64,000 nucleotides of DNA from Luethyella okanaganae (GTDB taxonomy: Bacteria; Actinomycetota; Actinomycetes; Actinomycetales; Microbacteriaceae), in the NCBI RefSeq assembly GCF_042660285.1, contig NZ_JBHSTP010000004.1:1-64000 (forward strand), in the 5' to 3' direction. Both the position numbers and the translations under genes were made by a program. Positions 33,675 through 41,255 of the stretch are shown in pieces (positions within the stretch are counted from its first letter, which is position 1; every line of letters begins with the position of its first letter). The notes below the pieces were generated by a model, which was given only the letters and a program-made list of their open reading frames with translations, had not been told where the DNA came from and did no database searches.

Positions 33675-34556
33675 CTAGTCGAGTCCGAGCACCCCGTCGA
33701 ATACCAGTTCAGCCGGTCCAGAGAGGGAGACGTGCTCGCCGTCCTCTGTGGGGAACATCCGCACGCCGAGCACACCGCCGGGAACCTCTACGCGCCACTG
33801 CTCCGGCGCTCCGGCGCCAGCCCAGTGCCGCACCGCGAGTGCCGCCGCCGCCGCTCCCGTTCCACAGGAGAGCGTCTCCCCCGAACCGCGCTCGTGCACA
33901 CGCATCCGGATCCGGCCGATCCCGTCGTGTGTGAGAGGATCGGCCGGCACGACGAACTCGACGTTCGCGCCGTCTGCCGGAACCGGGTCGAGCAGGGGGA
34001 TGAAGCTCAGATCAGCCGCGTCGAGCTCGTTATCGTCGGCCAGGGCGACGACGACGTGCGGGTTGCCGACGTTGACGCCGAGTCCCGGTCTCGCGACGGG
34101 CAGATTCTTCGCCCGGACGAGCGGCTCGCCGCCGTCGAGCCGCCAGCGGCCGAGATCCACCTGGAAACCGCTGAGATTACGCTGCAGGTCGCGGACTCCT
34201 CCACGTGTTCCGATCGTCATCGTGTCGCCGTCGGCGAGTTCGGCCAGGCCCTGGTCGATGAGGAATCGTGCGTACACCCTGATGCCGTTCCCGCACATCT
34301 CTGACGGCGTGCCGTCGGCGTTCCAGTAGTCCATGAACCACTCCGCCGCCTCGTCCTCGGCCAACGCGGTGGCGCCCTCGGGCAGGTGGCGGGATCTCAC
34401 CGCACGGATGACGCCGTCGCCGCCGACGCCGAAACGGCGATCGCAGACCGCGGCGATCTGCTCGGGGGTCAGCGTGATCCGACCGTCGGGGTCCGTAAAC
34501 AGCACGAAGTCGTTTCCCGTGCCATGGCCCTTGGTGAAGCGGAGATCGAACGCCAT
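33675..34556 (-). CDS. dapF: Diaminopimelate epimerase
   Basis: Converts LL- to meso-diaminopimelate for lysine and peptidoglycan. The 293-residue protein has both catalytic cysteines: SEMCGNGIRV (about 87) and TLSCGTGAAAAA (about 226). -10 TAGACT (34568-34563) is 6 nt before the ATG, indicating a leaderless mRNA independent of miaA. Confidence 0.95.
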   Translation of the reverse strand: MAFDLRFTKGHGTGNDFVLFTDPDGRITLTPEQIAAVCDRRFGVGGDGVIRAVRSRHLPEGATALAEDEAAEWFMDYWNADGTPSEMCGNGIRVYARFLIDQGLAELADGDTMTIGTRGGVRDLQRNLSGFQVDLGRWRLDGGEPLVRAKNLPVARPGLGVNVGNPHVVVALADDNELDAADLSFIPLLDPVPADGANVEFVVPADPLTHDGIGRIRMRVHERGSGETLSCGTGAAAAALAVRHWAGAGAPEQWRVEVPGGVLGVRMFPTEDGEHVSLSGPAELVFDGVLGLD

Positions 34557-34624
34557 GGATCAAGTCTAGGGTTCGTCGACTCCGGGAGGGCGGTCCGGCC
34601 ACGAGCCGCCTTCTGCGGCGATGA

Positions 34625-35548
34625 TCAATCGGTGACGAGCACATCGACGGCTCTCTCGATCCGGTCGGGAGCATCCGCGTCGATCCAGGTCACGTCCTCG
34701 TAGCGTGCAAACCAGCTCACCTGGCGGCGGGCGTAGCGCCGGGTGAGCTGCCGAGTGTGTTCGATCGCCTCACGCTCGGTGAGTTCGCCGTGCAACTGGC
34801 CGAGCGCCTGCGCGTAGCCGATAGCACGGCTCGCAGTGACGCCACGCTCGATCCCGGCCGGGAGAAGACGCTCGACCTCGTCGACAAGCCCGTCGCACCA
34901 CATCCGGTCGACACGGGCGTCGAGTCGTGGAACGAGCGTCTCCCGGGGACTGCTGAGCCCGATCATGGTGGACGGTCGCCAGGACACGGGACGGTCGGGA
35001 AGCGATGCAGCGTGGGGCTCCCCCGTGATCGCGACCACTTCGAGCGCACGCACGAGCCGTCGTCCGTTGCTTGCCCCGATGCGACCGGCGGCGACCGGAT
35101 CGATCTCGGCAAGGCGCCGGTGCAGTTCGCCCGGTCCCTTTCGTTCGAGCTCGGCCTCCAATTCGGCACGTAGACGCGCATCGGTTCCAGGAAACCGGAA
35201 GTCGTAGATGACGGACGAGACATAGAGTCCGGATCCGCCGACGAGGATCGGCAGGACTCCTCGCTCGTTGAGGTCGTCGATGACGGCACGCGCCTCACGC
35301 TGATAGCGGGCGACGGTGGCCTCATCGATGACGTCGAGCACGTCGAGCATATGGTGAGGGACGCCGCGTCGCTCGCTCACATCGAGTTTCGCCGTTCCGA
35401 TGTCCATGCCGCGATAGAGCTGCATCGCGTCTGCGTTGACGATCTCGGCGGGTCGCCCCGCGGCCACGAGCCGCTCCGCGAGGTCGAGCGAGAGAGCCGA
35501 CTTTCCCGTTCCCGTCGCGCCGACGATACCGATCAGTTGGTGCTTCAC
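34625..35548 (-). CDS. miaA: tRNA dimethylallyltransferase
   Basis: Adds the isopentenyl group to A37 of tRNAs reading UNN codons. The 307-residue protein has the P-loop GATGTGKSALS (about 10-20), the DAMQLYRGMDIGTAK segment and LVGGSGLYV. It overlaps miaB by 4 bp, so the two steps of the ms2i6A modification are co-expressed. Confidence 0.95.
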   Translation of the reverse strand: MKHQLIGIVGATGTGKSALSLDLAERLVAAGRPAEIVNADAMQLYRGMDIGTAKLDVSERRGVPHHMLDVLDVIDEATVARYQREARAVIDDLNERGVLPILVGGSGLYVSSVIYDFRFPGTDARLRAELEAELERKGPGELHRRLAEIDPVAAGRIGASNGRRLVRALEVVAITGEPHAASLPDRPVSWRPSTMIGLSSPRETLVPRLDARVDRMWCDGLVDEVERLLPAGIERGVTASRAIGYAQALGQLHGELTEREAIEHTRQLTRRYARRQVSWFARYEDVTWIDADAPDRIERAVDVLVTD

Positions 35549-37182
35549 CGACGGAACGCGCGCTCGTCGTCACTCGGGTCGTAGATCGGCATCGTGCTCA
35601 CGCCCGGAGCCGTCAGCGGGAGCTCGCTTCGCGGTGACAGCCGAAGCGAGGGGAATCCGAGCGAGACCGGGCCCCCGGGTACCGCGCCGGTCGAACCGGG
35701 TTGCGCAGGAACTCCGCAGGACTCCGCCTCGCCTCGATCCCACGCGTCACCGGCTCTGGTGCGACGGATGCGGAGCGGCTCGTCGTCGATGGAGTCCGCG
35801 AGCAGGTGGAACGGCGCGGCCTGGGTCACGGTGACGGTGACCATGTCGCCCGGGCGGGGGATCTCCGAACCGTCTGGGACCTCGAAATGCACGAGACGGC
35901 TGTCCCGCGCTCGACCGCTCATCCGGTGGGTCGCGGCATCCTTCTTGCCCTCGCCGTTGGCGACGAGAAGCTCGACCTGGCGACCGACAACCTTCTTGTT
36001 CTCCTCCCAGGAGATGCGATCCTGCAGTGCGAGAAGCCGCTCGTAACGTTGCTGCACCACGTGCTTGGGCACCTGGTCGGGCATGGTCGCGGCCGGGGTA
36101 CCCGGCCGGATGGAGTACTGGAAGGTGAAGGCGGAGGCGAACCGCGCAGCCTCGACGACCCGCAAGGTCTGCTCGAAGTCCTCCTCGGTCTCTCCGGGGA
36201 ATCCGACGATCACGTCGGTACTGATCGCCGCGTGCGGGATCTTCGCGCGCACACGGTCCAGTATGCCGAGGAACTTCTCCGAGCGATAAGAACGACGCAT
36301 CATCTTGAGCACCCGATCCGAGCCCGACTGCAACGGCATGTGCAGCTGGGGCATGACGGCGGATGTCTCGGCCATCGCGTCGATGACGTCGTCGGTGAAG
36401 GCCGCGGGATGGGGGCTCGTGAAGCGGATACGCTCGAGACCGTCGATCTTGCCGGCCGCTCGCAGCAGCTTTCCGAACGCGAGCCGGTCACCGAACTCGA
36501 CGCCGTAGGAATTGACATTCTGTCCGAGCAGGGTCACCTCGACGGCTCCGTCGTCGACGAGAGCCTGGATCTCGGCCAACACCTCGCCGGGACGTCGATC
36601 CCTCTCTTTGCCTCGCAACGACGGCACGATGCAGAAGGTGCACGTGTTGTTGCAGCCGACGGAGACCGACACCCAACCGCTGTAGCTGGAGTCGCGTTTG
36701 GTCGGGAGGGTCGACGGGAAGGTCTCGAGGGCGTCGAGGATCTCGATCTGCGCCTCGTCGTTATGACGGGCTCGTTCGAGCAGGCTCGGCAGGGAGCCCA
36801 TGTTGTGGGTGCCGAAAACGACGTCGACCCACGGCGCTTTCTCGAGGATCACATTCTTGTCTTTTTGGGCGAGACAGCCCCCGACGGCGATCTGCATGCC
36901 GTCGTGGCGTTTCTTGACGGACGCCAAGTGTCCGAGATTTCCGTAGAGCTTGTTGTCGGCGTTCTCGCGGACCGCACAGGTGTTGATGACGACGACATCC
37001 GGATCGACGCCTTCTGCACGCACATAGCCGGCCGCCTCGAGTGATCCGCTGAGTCGCTCCGAGTCGTGGACATTCATCTGGCAGCCGTAGGTGCGCACCT
37101 CGTAGGTTCGTGCCCGTCCCTCGGCATCGTGCGATGCCGAGGAGGGCGCGACGATGGTGGCTGCTTCGCTGACCGTGCTCAT
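35545..37182 (-). CDS. miaB: tRNA-2-methylthio-N6-dimethylallyladenosine synthase
   Basis: Radical-SAM methylthiotransferase acting after MiaA. Its 545 residues include the N-terminal cluster-binding Cys residues (YGCQMNVHDSE, NTCAVRENAD, GGCLAQ), the radical-SAM motif CNNTCTFC and a TRAM domain (about 410-485). A roughly 60-residue C-terminal tail, Pro/Gly-rich, exceeds the usual length. A -10 TAAACT stands 9 nt before ATG, so any leader is only a few nt. Confidence 0.94.
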   Translation of the reverse strand: MSTVSEAATIVAPSSASHDAEGRARTYEVRTYGCQMNVHDSERLSGSLEAAGYVRAEGVDPDVVVINTCAVRENADNKLYGNLGHLASVKKRHDGMQIAVGGCLAQKDKNVILEKAPWVDVVFGTHNMGSLPSLLERARHNDEAQIEILDALETFPSTLPTKRDSSYSGWVSVSVGCNNTCTFCIVPSLRGKERDRRPGEVLAEIQALVDDGAVEVTLLGQNVNSYGVEFGDRLAFGKLLRAAGKIDGLERIRFTSPHPAAFTDDVIDAMAETSAVMPQLHMPLQSGSDRVLKMMRRSYRSEKFLGILDRVRAKIPHAAISTDVIVGFPGETEEDFEQTLRVVEAARFASAFTFQYSIRPGTPAATMPDQVPKHVVQQRYERLLALQDRISWEENKKVVGRQVELLVANGEGKKDAATHRMSGRARDSRLVHFEVPDGSEIPRPGDMVTVTVTQAAPFHLLADSIDDEPLRIRRTRAGDAWDRGEAESCGVPAQPGSTGAVPGGPVSLGFPSLRLSPRSELPLTAPGVSTMPIYDPSDDERAFRR

Positions 37183-37200
37183 AGTCCGTCTAGTTTACGA

Positions 37201-37875
37201 TCAGCGGAAGCGAACGCTCGCACCACGTTGTCGCCTGCTCATGAACGCCGAGGCCACCGCCCGCCTGGTGACGCCCGAGGAATAGCCCTTGCGCATCAAG
37301 AAACCGGTGAGACGACGGCTCGCCGTCTCATCATCGACGCTGCTCAGTTGCCCGATCCGCTTGACGGCGATGGCGGTCGCCCGGTCGAGCTCGCCCCGGT
37401 CGTCGATGCCGGCGATCACGCAATCGATCGTCGCCGGGTCGATACATCGACGTTTGAGCTCCTGCGTCACCGCCGAGATTCCGAGCCCTTTGCGACCGTG
37501 CAGCGAGTCGACGAGATGCTCGGCGAGTCGTTCGTCGTCGAGGTGGCCGAAGCTCTGCAGTCGCGCAATGCAGCCGTCGACGGCTTCTGCGGGCACACCG
37601 TTCTCGTCGAGAAACCGTTGCACCTCCCCGACCGACAATCCCTTGCGGGCGAGCCGCCTGACCACGAGGCGATCGATACTGTCGACGTCGAGGGATTCTT
37701 GAGCCTCGACGTCCTCCGAAACCGCGGAGGGCTCGCTCTCTGGGAGCCCCTCCCTGGGCTCTGCAGCGAGATGTCTTCTGCCTGCGGGCCTCGCCGGCTC
37801 GAGGCCAGGCGTGGCCCAGGGCAGATACAAGACTGAGGCGAGACGGTCCTCGTTCTGTGAGTCGGACTCTGTCAC
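37201..37875 (-). CDS. recX: Recombination regulator RecX
   Basis: Modulates RecA filaments. The 224-residue protein has the three-helix RecX repeats (VVRRLARKGLSVGEVQRFLDENG; FGHLDDERLAEHLVDS; KGLGISAVTQELKRRCID) after an N-terminal extension of about 65 residues. I start at GTG 37875, with GGGAGGGGAG five bases upstream; an in-frame GTG at 37893 is part of that ribosome site region. It follows recA after a tandem-repeat spacer. Confidence 0.88.
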   Translation of the reverse strand: MTESDSQNEDRLASVLYLPWATPGLEPARPAGRRHLAAEPREGLPESEPSAVSEDVEAQESLDVDSIDRLVVRRLARKGLSVGEVQRFLDENGVPAEAVDGCIARLQSFGHLDDERLAEHLVDSLHGRKGLGISAVTQELKRRCIDPATIDCVIAGIDDRGELDRATAIAVKRIGQLSSVDDETASRRLTGFLMRKGYSSGVTRRAVASAFMSRRQRGASVRFR

Positions 37876-37899
37876 GTCGTCTCCCCTCCCCACTGTCTG

Positions 37900-37969
37900 T
37901 GTTCGAGCGATCTATGTTCGAGCAATCTGTGTTCGAGCAATCTGTGTTCGAGCAATCTGTGTTCGAGCA
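37900..37969. repeat. 15-bp tandem array in the recA-recX spacer
   Basis: TGTTCGAGCAATCTG occurs perfectly at 37915-37929, 37930-37944 and 37945-37959; a variant copy precedes (37900-37914) and a partial 10-nt copy follows (37960-37969). The array fills most of the 101-bp spacer. Each unit holds GTTCG, half of an SOS box, but always in the same direction. Confidence 0.97.
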
Positions 37970-37976
37970 CAGACCG

Positions 37977-39062
37977 CTAGGCGCCCTTGCGGGCGTTGAG
38001 CTTGGCTGCAAGTGGTTCGATATTGCTCGGAGCCTCCAACGCGGCAAGAGCCGCGGCCGCTCCGGCCGCGCCGACGCCGAGCTTGCCAAGGATCTTGGTC
38101 TCGATCTCCTCGGCGATGTCGGGGTTCTTGAGCAGGAAGCTGCGCGAGTTCTCCTTGCCCTGACCGAGCTGGTCGCCGTCGTAGGTGTACCAGGCACCGG
38201 ACTTCTTGACGATGCCGTGATCGACGCCGAAGTCGATCAGGCTGCCCTCCCGCGAGATTCCGACGCCGTAGAGGATGTCGAACTCCGCCTGTTTGAACGG
38301 CGGCGCCATCTTGTTCTTGACGACCTTGACACGCGTACGGTTTCCCACAGCTTCGGTGCCGTCCTTGAGCGTTTCGATGCGACGGATGTCGAGACGCACG
38401 GAGGCGTAGAATTTGAGCGCTTTTCCACCGGCGGTCGTCTCGGGGCTTCCGAAGAACACGCCGATCTTCTCTCGCAACTGGTTGATGAAGATCATGGTGG
38501 TGTTGGTCTGATTGAGCCCACCGGTGAGCTTGCGAAGCGCCTGGGACATGAGCCGCGCCTGGAGACCGACATGGGAGTCGCCCATCTCGCCCTCGATCTC
38601 AGCGCGGGGAACGAGCGCGGCGACAGAGTCGATCACGATGAGGTCGATCGATCCGGAGCGCACGAGCATGTCTGCGATCTCGAGCGCCTGCTCGCCAGTG
38701 TCCGGCTGCGAGACGAGAAGCGAGTCGATGTCGACGCCGAGCTTCTTGGCATACTCGGGATCGAGCGCGTGCTCCGCGTCGATGAACGCGGCGATCCCGC
38801 CGGCGCGTTGCGCGTTGGCGATCGCATGGAGTGTGAGTGTCGTCTTACCCGACGACTCCGGACCGTAGATCTCGACGATGCGGCCGCGGGGCAGACCGCC
38901 GATGCCCAGGGCGACGTCGAGGGCGATCGAACCGGTCGGGATCACCTCGACGGGGGCACGTTCGTCGCTGCCCAGGCGCATGACCGAGCCTTTGCCGAAC
39001 TGGCGGTCGATCTGAGCGAGTGCGGTCTCGAGTGCTTTTTCACGGTCGGCTGCTGATGGCAT
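37977..39062 (-). CDS. recA: Recombinase RecA
   Basis: Strand exchange and SOS co-protease. The 361-residue protein has Walker A GPESSGKTT (about 66-74), Walker B IDLIVIDSVAAL, and loop L2 with FFGSPETTAGGKALKFYAS. No intein. Ribosome site GAAGGAG precedes ATG. A 268-bp upstream region separates it from the DUF3046 gene and holds its presumed promoter. Confidence 0.97.
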   Translation of the reverse strand: MPSAADREKALETALAQIDRQFGKGSVMRLGSDERAPVEVIPTGSIALDVALGIGGLPRGRIVEIYGPESSGKTTLTLHAIANAQRAGGIAAFIDAEHALDPEYAKKLGVDIDSLLVSQPDTGEQALEIADMLVRSGSIDLIVIDSVAALVPRAEIEGEMGDSHVGLQARLMSQALRKLTGGLNQTNTTMIFINQLREKIGVFFGSPETTAGGKALKFYASVRLDIRRIETLKDGTEAVGNRTRVKVVKNKMAPPFKQAEFDILYGVGISREGSLIDFGVDHGIVKKSGAWYTYDGDQLGQGKENSRSFLLKNPDIAEEIETKILGKLGVGAAGAAAALAALEAPSNIEPLAAKLNARKGA

Positions 39063-39283
39063 TGCGGTCTCCTTCGGTCTGCTGCGGTGCGCCTATAGGC
39101 TGTCGTGTCTCGCGGTGGGTCGAATCGAACCTTCGCGGCCCGATCCGGATGAACCTGGCACGAGACTGACAAGGCAGTCAGCTGTTCATCGCCGACGAAT
39201 CCGACTGTACGCTCGCCCTCCGACATACGGGAGGAGTGACGATCGGACAGTGCACAACCCGTCTTCGATTCCTGCTGTGCAGG

Positions 39284-39313
39284 AGCCTAGCAACATCCGA
39301 ATGTTTCTTCGAT
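39284..39313 (-). promoter_or_regulatory. Possible recA promoter with degenerate SOS-like dyad
   Basis: Minus strand: -10 TAGGCT (39289-39284), about 220 nt before recA. The region of the expected -35 overlaps CGAAGAAACATTCG (39311-39298), which keeps the outer CGAA/TTCG of the SOS box but misses two conserved bases. No perfect SOS box exists in the recA upstream region, so LexA control through this site is uncertain. Confidence 0.35.
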
Positions 39314-39330
39314 AGACGTGCGGCGTGTCG

Positions 39331-39555
39331 TCACTTCACAGGAGCGGGCAGACCGACGCCATACCAACGCTCCCGGGGCACATCCGTCTCGGCACACAGC
39401 GCCAGCCAGACCTCGCGCGGCGACGTTCCGGCCGCGAGCGCTTCCTCGGCAGTGCGTCCCCCGACGGCGGGCAGAACCAGATCACGCAGGAGCACGGCGC
39501 CGTAGCCGGAACCGAACTCTTCGGCGACGGCCCGGTTGAACTCACTACGACGCAT
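39331..39555 (-). CDS. DUF3046 domain protein
   Basis: A 74-residue protein (MRRSEFNRAVAEEFG; WLALCAETDVPRERWYGVGL) of the DUF3046 family, found between clgR and recA in many actinobacteria; function unknown. -10 TAGCGT (39567-39562) lies 6 nt before the ATG, so it is leaderless. Confidence 0.85.
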   Translation of the reverse strand: MRRSEFNRAVAEEFGSGYGAVLLRDLVLPAVGGRTAEEALAAGTSPREVWLALCAETDVPRERWYGVGLPAPVK

Positions 39556-39613
39556 GAGACAACGCTAGCCGGTCACATGGACCGGCTAGCGCACCTCGGC
39601 GACGGGCGGAGGA

Positions 39614-39922
39614 TCAGCGGACCATCATGTCCGCGTCGAAGTCCACCACGAAGTCGTCGGGGACGGTGTCTGGGATGGGATCGATTCCCTCGAGCACGGC
39701 AAGACGGTCACCCACCTCGCGCATGATCACGGAAATAGGAGTTTCCAACGCATCCGCAACGGAGGCGAGTATCTCGGACGACGCTTCCTTCTGGCCGCGC
39801 TCAACCTCGCTCAAGTAGCCCAAGGCCACGCTGGCCTTGCTCGCAACCTGTCGAAGAGTGCGCCCCTTCTGAAGACGGAAGTCCCTGAGCACATCGCCGA
39901 TTTCCTGACGAACCAGAATCAT
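39614..39922 (-). CDS. clgR: ClgR-type helix-turn-helix regulator
   Basis: XRE-family activator that in corynebacteria, streptomycetes and mycobacteria controls Clp protease genes. The 102-residue protein has the HTH at about 8-62 (RLQKGRTLRQVASKASVALGYLSEVERGQKEAS). Identity rests on sequence plus the conserved place after pgsA-cinA. Ribosome site GAAGGAGG precedes ATG. Confidence 0.85.
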   Translation of the reverse strand: MILVRQEIGDVLRDFRLQKGRTLRQVASKASVALGYLSEVERGQKEASSEILASVADALETPISVIMREVGDRLAVLEGIDPIPDTVPDDFVVDFDADMMVR

Positions 39923-39962
39923 CGGAACCTCCTTCTCTCTGTGTCTATCGACGGGTCATATA

Positions 39963-39996
39963 AGCGGGTGGACCACATTACTACTATCCACCCGCT
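39963..39996 (-). promoter_or_regulatory. 10-bp inverted repeat upstream of clgR
   Basis: AGCGGGTGGA (39963-39972) and TCCACCCGCT (39987-39996) are perfect inverted repeats 14 bp apart, in the clgR 5' region. On the minus strand the interior carries TAATGT, a possible -10. It may be an operator or a leader hairpin. Confidence 0.5.
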
Positions 39997-40067
39997 GCCT
40001 TGACTTTATCGCCGTCGACTGGACTTTTCTTGTGAATCTGAGCTATGTAACCGCACGTTAACACGGA

Positions 40068-40574
40068 CTATTCCATGCCAAGGCCGTGACGCAGTCCTCG
40101 AACAGCCGCGCGCACGACCGCGGAGCGGATCGCGCCACGATCGCCGCTCAGGGCGAGTGCGACGACGGTGACCTCGTCTCCGATCGCGATGGCGACGAAC
40201 GCGGTTCCAGGCGGATGCCCATCCTGTCCATCCGGCCCGGCGACGCCCGTGGTCGACACCCCGATGTCGGCCTGTCGACCACCGACGGCGAGGACCTCGC
40301 GCACTCCCACGGCCATCTGCGCCGCAACATCCGGATCGATGGCGCCCCTCTCGGCGAGCAGCGTCGCGTCGACCCCGAGTAGGGTGTGCTTGAGCTCGGT
40401 GTTGTACGCCACCAGACCGCCGTTCACGACAGCGGACGCCCCGGGAATCCTGATCAGCTCGGCCACGAGCAATCCGCCCGTGAGCGACTCGGCGACGGCG
40501 ATCGTGAGGCCGCGTCCGACGAGCGCAGCAACGATCTCGGCCGTCGGATCGGTCGGCTCAGTCGACACCGGCAT
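40068..40574 (-). CDS. cinA: CinA C-terminal-domain protein (nicotinamide-nucleotide amidase type)
   Basis: Short CinA form of 168 residues containing only the PncC-like amidase domain (VAESLTGGLLVAELIRIPGASAVVNGGLVAYNTELK; STTGVAGPDGQDGHPPGTAFVA). It likely deamidates NMN in NAD salvage. It overlaps the pgsA end by 17 bp. Confidence 0.88.
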   Translation of the reverse strand: MPVSTEPTDPTAEIVAALVGRGLTIAVAESLTGGLLVAELIRIPGASAVVNGGLVAYNTELKHTLLGVDATLLAERGAIDPDVAAQMAVGVREVLAVGGRQADIGVSTTGVAGPDGQDGHPPGTAFVAIAIGDEVTVVALALSGDRGAIRSAVVRAAVRGLRHGLGME

Positions 40575-41166
40575 CCGCCGCCGCCCGCCTCAGTCTCCAC
40601 GCCTGCCAGAGATACTCGACGCCCGAGTAGACGGTGAGCACGAGGGCGAGCGCCATGACGAACCCATTGACCCAGTGCATCCACTCGCCGAGGATCGTCC
40701 ACAGCGGAACGAGCGCGAGTGAGATCGCCACAGCCTGGACGATGGTCTTGAGCTTGCCGCCGCGAGAAGCCGGCACGACGGTGCCGCGACCGAGTTCGAC
40801 CATGCGCCACACAGTGATCCCGACCTCGCGCAGGAGGATGACGATCGTCACCCACCACCACAGCTCGCCCAGGATCGACAGACCGACGAGGGCGCCACCG
40901 GTGAGCACCTTGTCGGCGATCGGATCGAGGAGCTTGCCCAGGTCGGTGACGAGGCCGCGTCTGCGCGCTATCGCGCCGTCGACGCCATCGGTCGCGATCG
41001 CGACGATGAAGAGCATCGCCGCCCACCAGCGCAAGGGCCCGTCGGCACCGGCATCGGCTATGAGCATCCAGATGAACAGCGGGGCGAGCAGGATGCGCAG
41101 CACCGTGATGAGGTTCGGGAGGTTCCAGTTGGACGAGCGGGTCGTCTGGGCGTCTGCTGGCGCCAT
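40558..41166 (-). CDS. pgsA: CDP-diacylglycerol-glycerol-3-phosphate phosphatidyltransferase
   Basis: Membrane enzyme of phosphatidylglycerol synthesis. The 202-residue protein has the CDP-alcohol phosphotransferase signature spread over TDGVDGAIARRRGLVTDLGK and LLDPIADK (D-G-x2-A-R-x8-G-x3-D-x3-D) and about five membrane helices. Start ATG 41166; the frame is open 25 codons further but without conservation. Confidence 0.92.
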   Translation of the reverse strand: MAPADAQTTRSSNWNLPNLITVLRILLAPLFIWMLIADAGADGPLRWWAAMLFIVAIATDGVDGAIARRRGLVTDLGKLLDPIADKVLTGGALVGLSILGELWWWVTIVILLREVGITVWRMVELGRGTVVPASRGGKLKTIVQAVAISLALVPLWTILGEWMHWVNGFVMALALVLTVYSGVEYLWQAWRLRRAAADAGVD

Positions 41167-41255
41167 CGTGCTACTCTCTGCTCGGTGCGAATCGGAGCTC
41201 GATCCAAGCCAGAACCGGGCGTGAATCGGATGACAACCCACGGAGCATCGGGAGC

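Noticed and set aside
37900..37969. CRISPR-like direct repeats
   Set aside because: Units are 15 bp, directly abutting with no unique spacers, and no cas genes are nearby; this is a tandem duplication array.
39080..39200. tRNA-like T-arm (GGTTCGATTCGACC, minus strand) upstream of recA
   Set aside because: No matching acceptor stem, D-arm or 7-nt anticodon loop could be folded around it.
39063..39330. Perfect SOS box for recA
   Set aside because: Scanned both strands for CGAAC-N4-GTTCG; only degenerate forms exist, so LexA control of recA is left open.
39236..39505. 89-codon plus-strand frame with GGGAGGA near its GTG
   Set aside because: The ribosome site overlaps the start codon and the frame is antisense to the DUF3046 gene.
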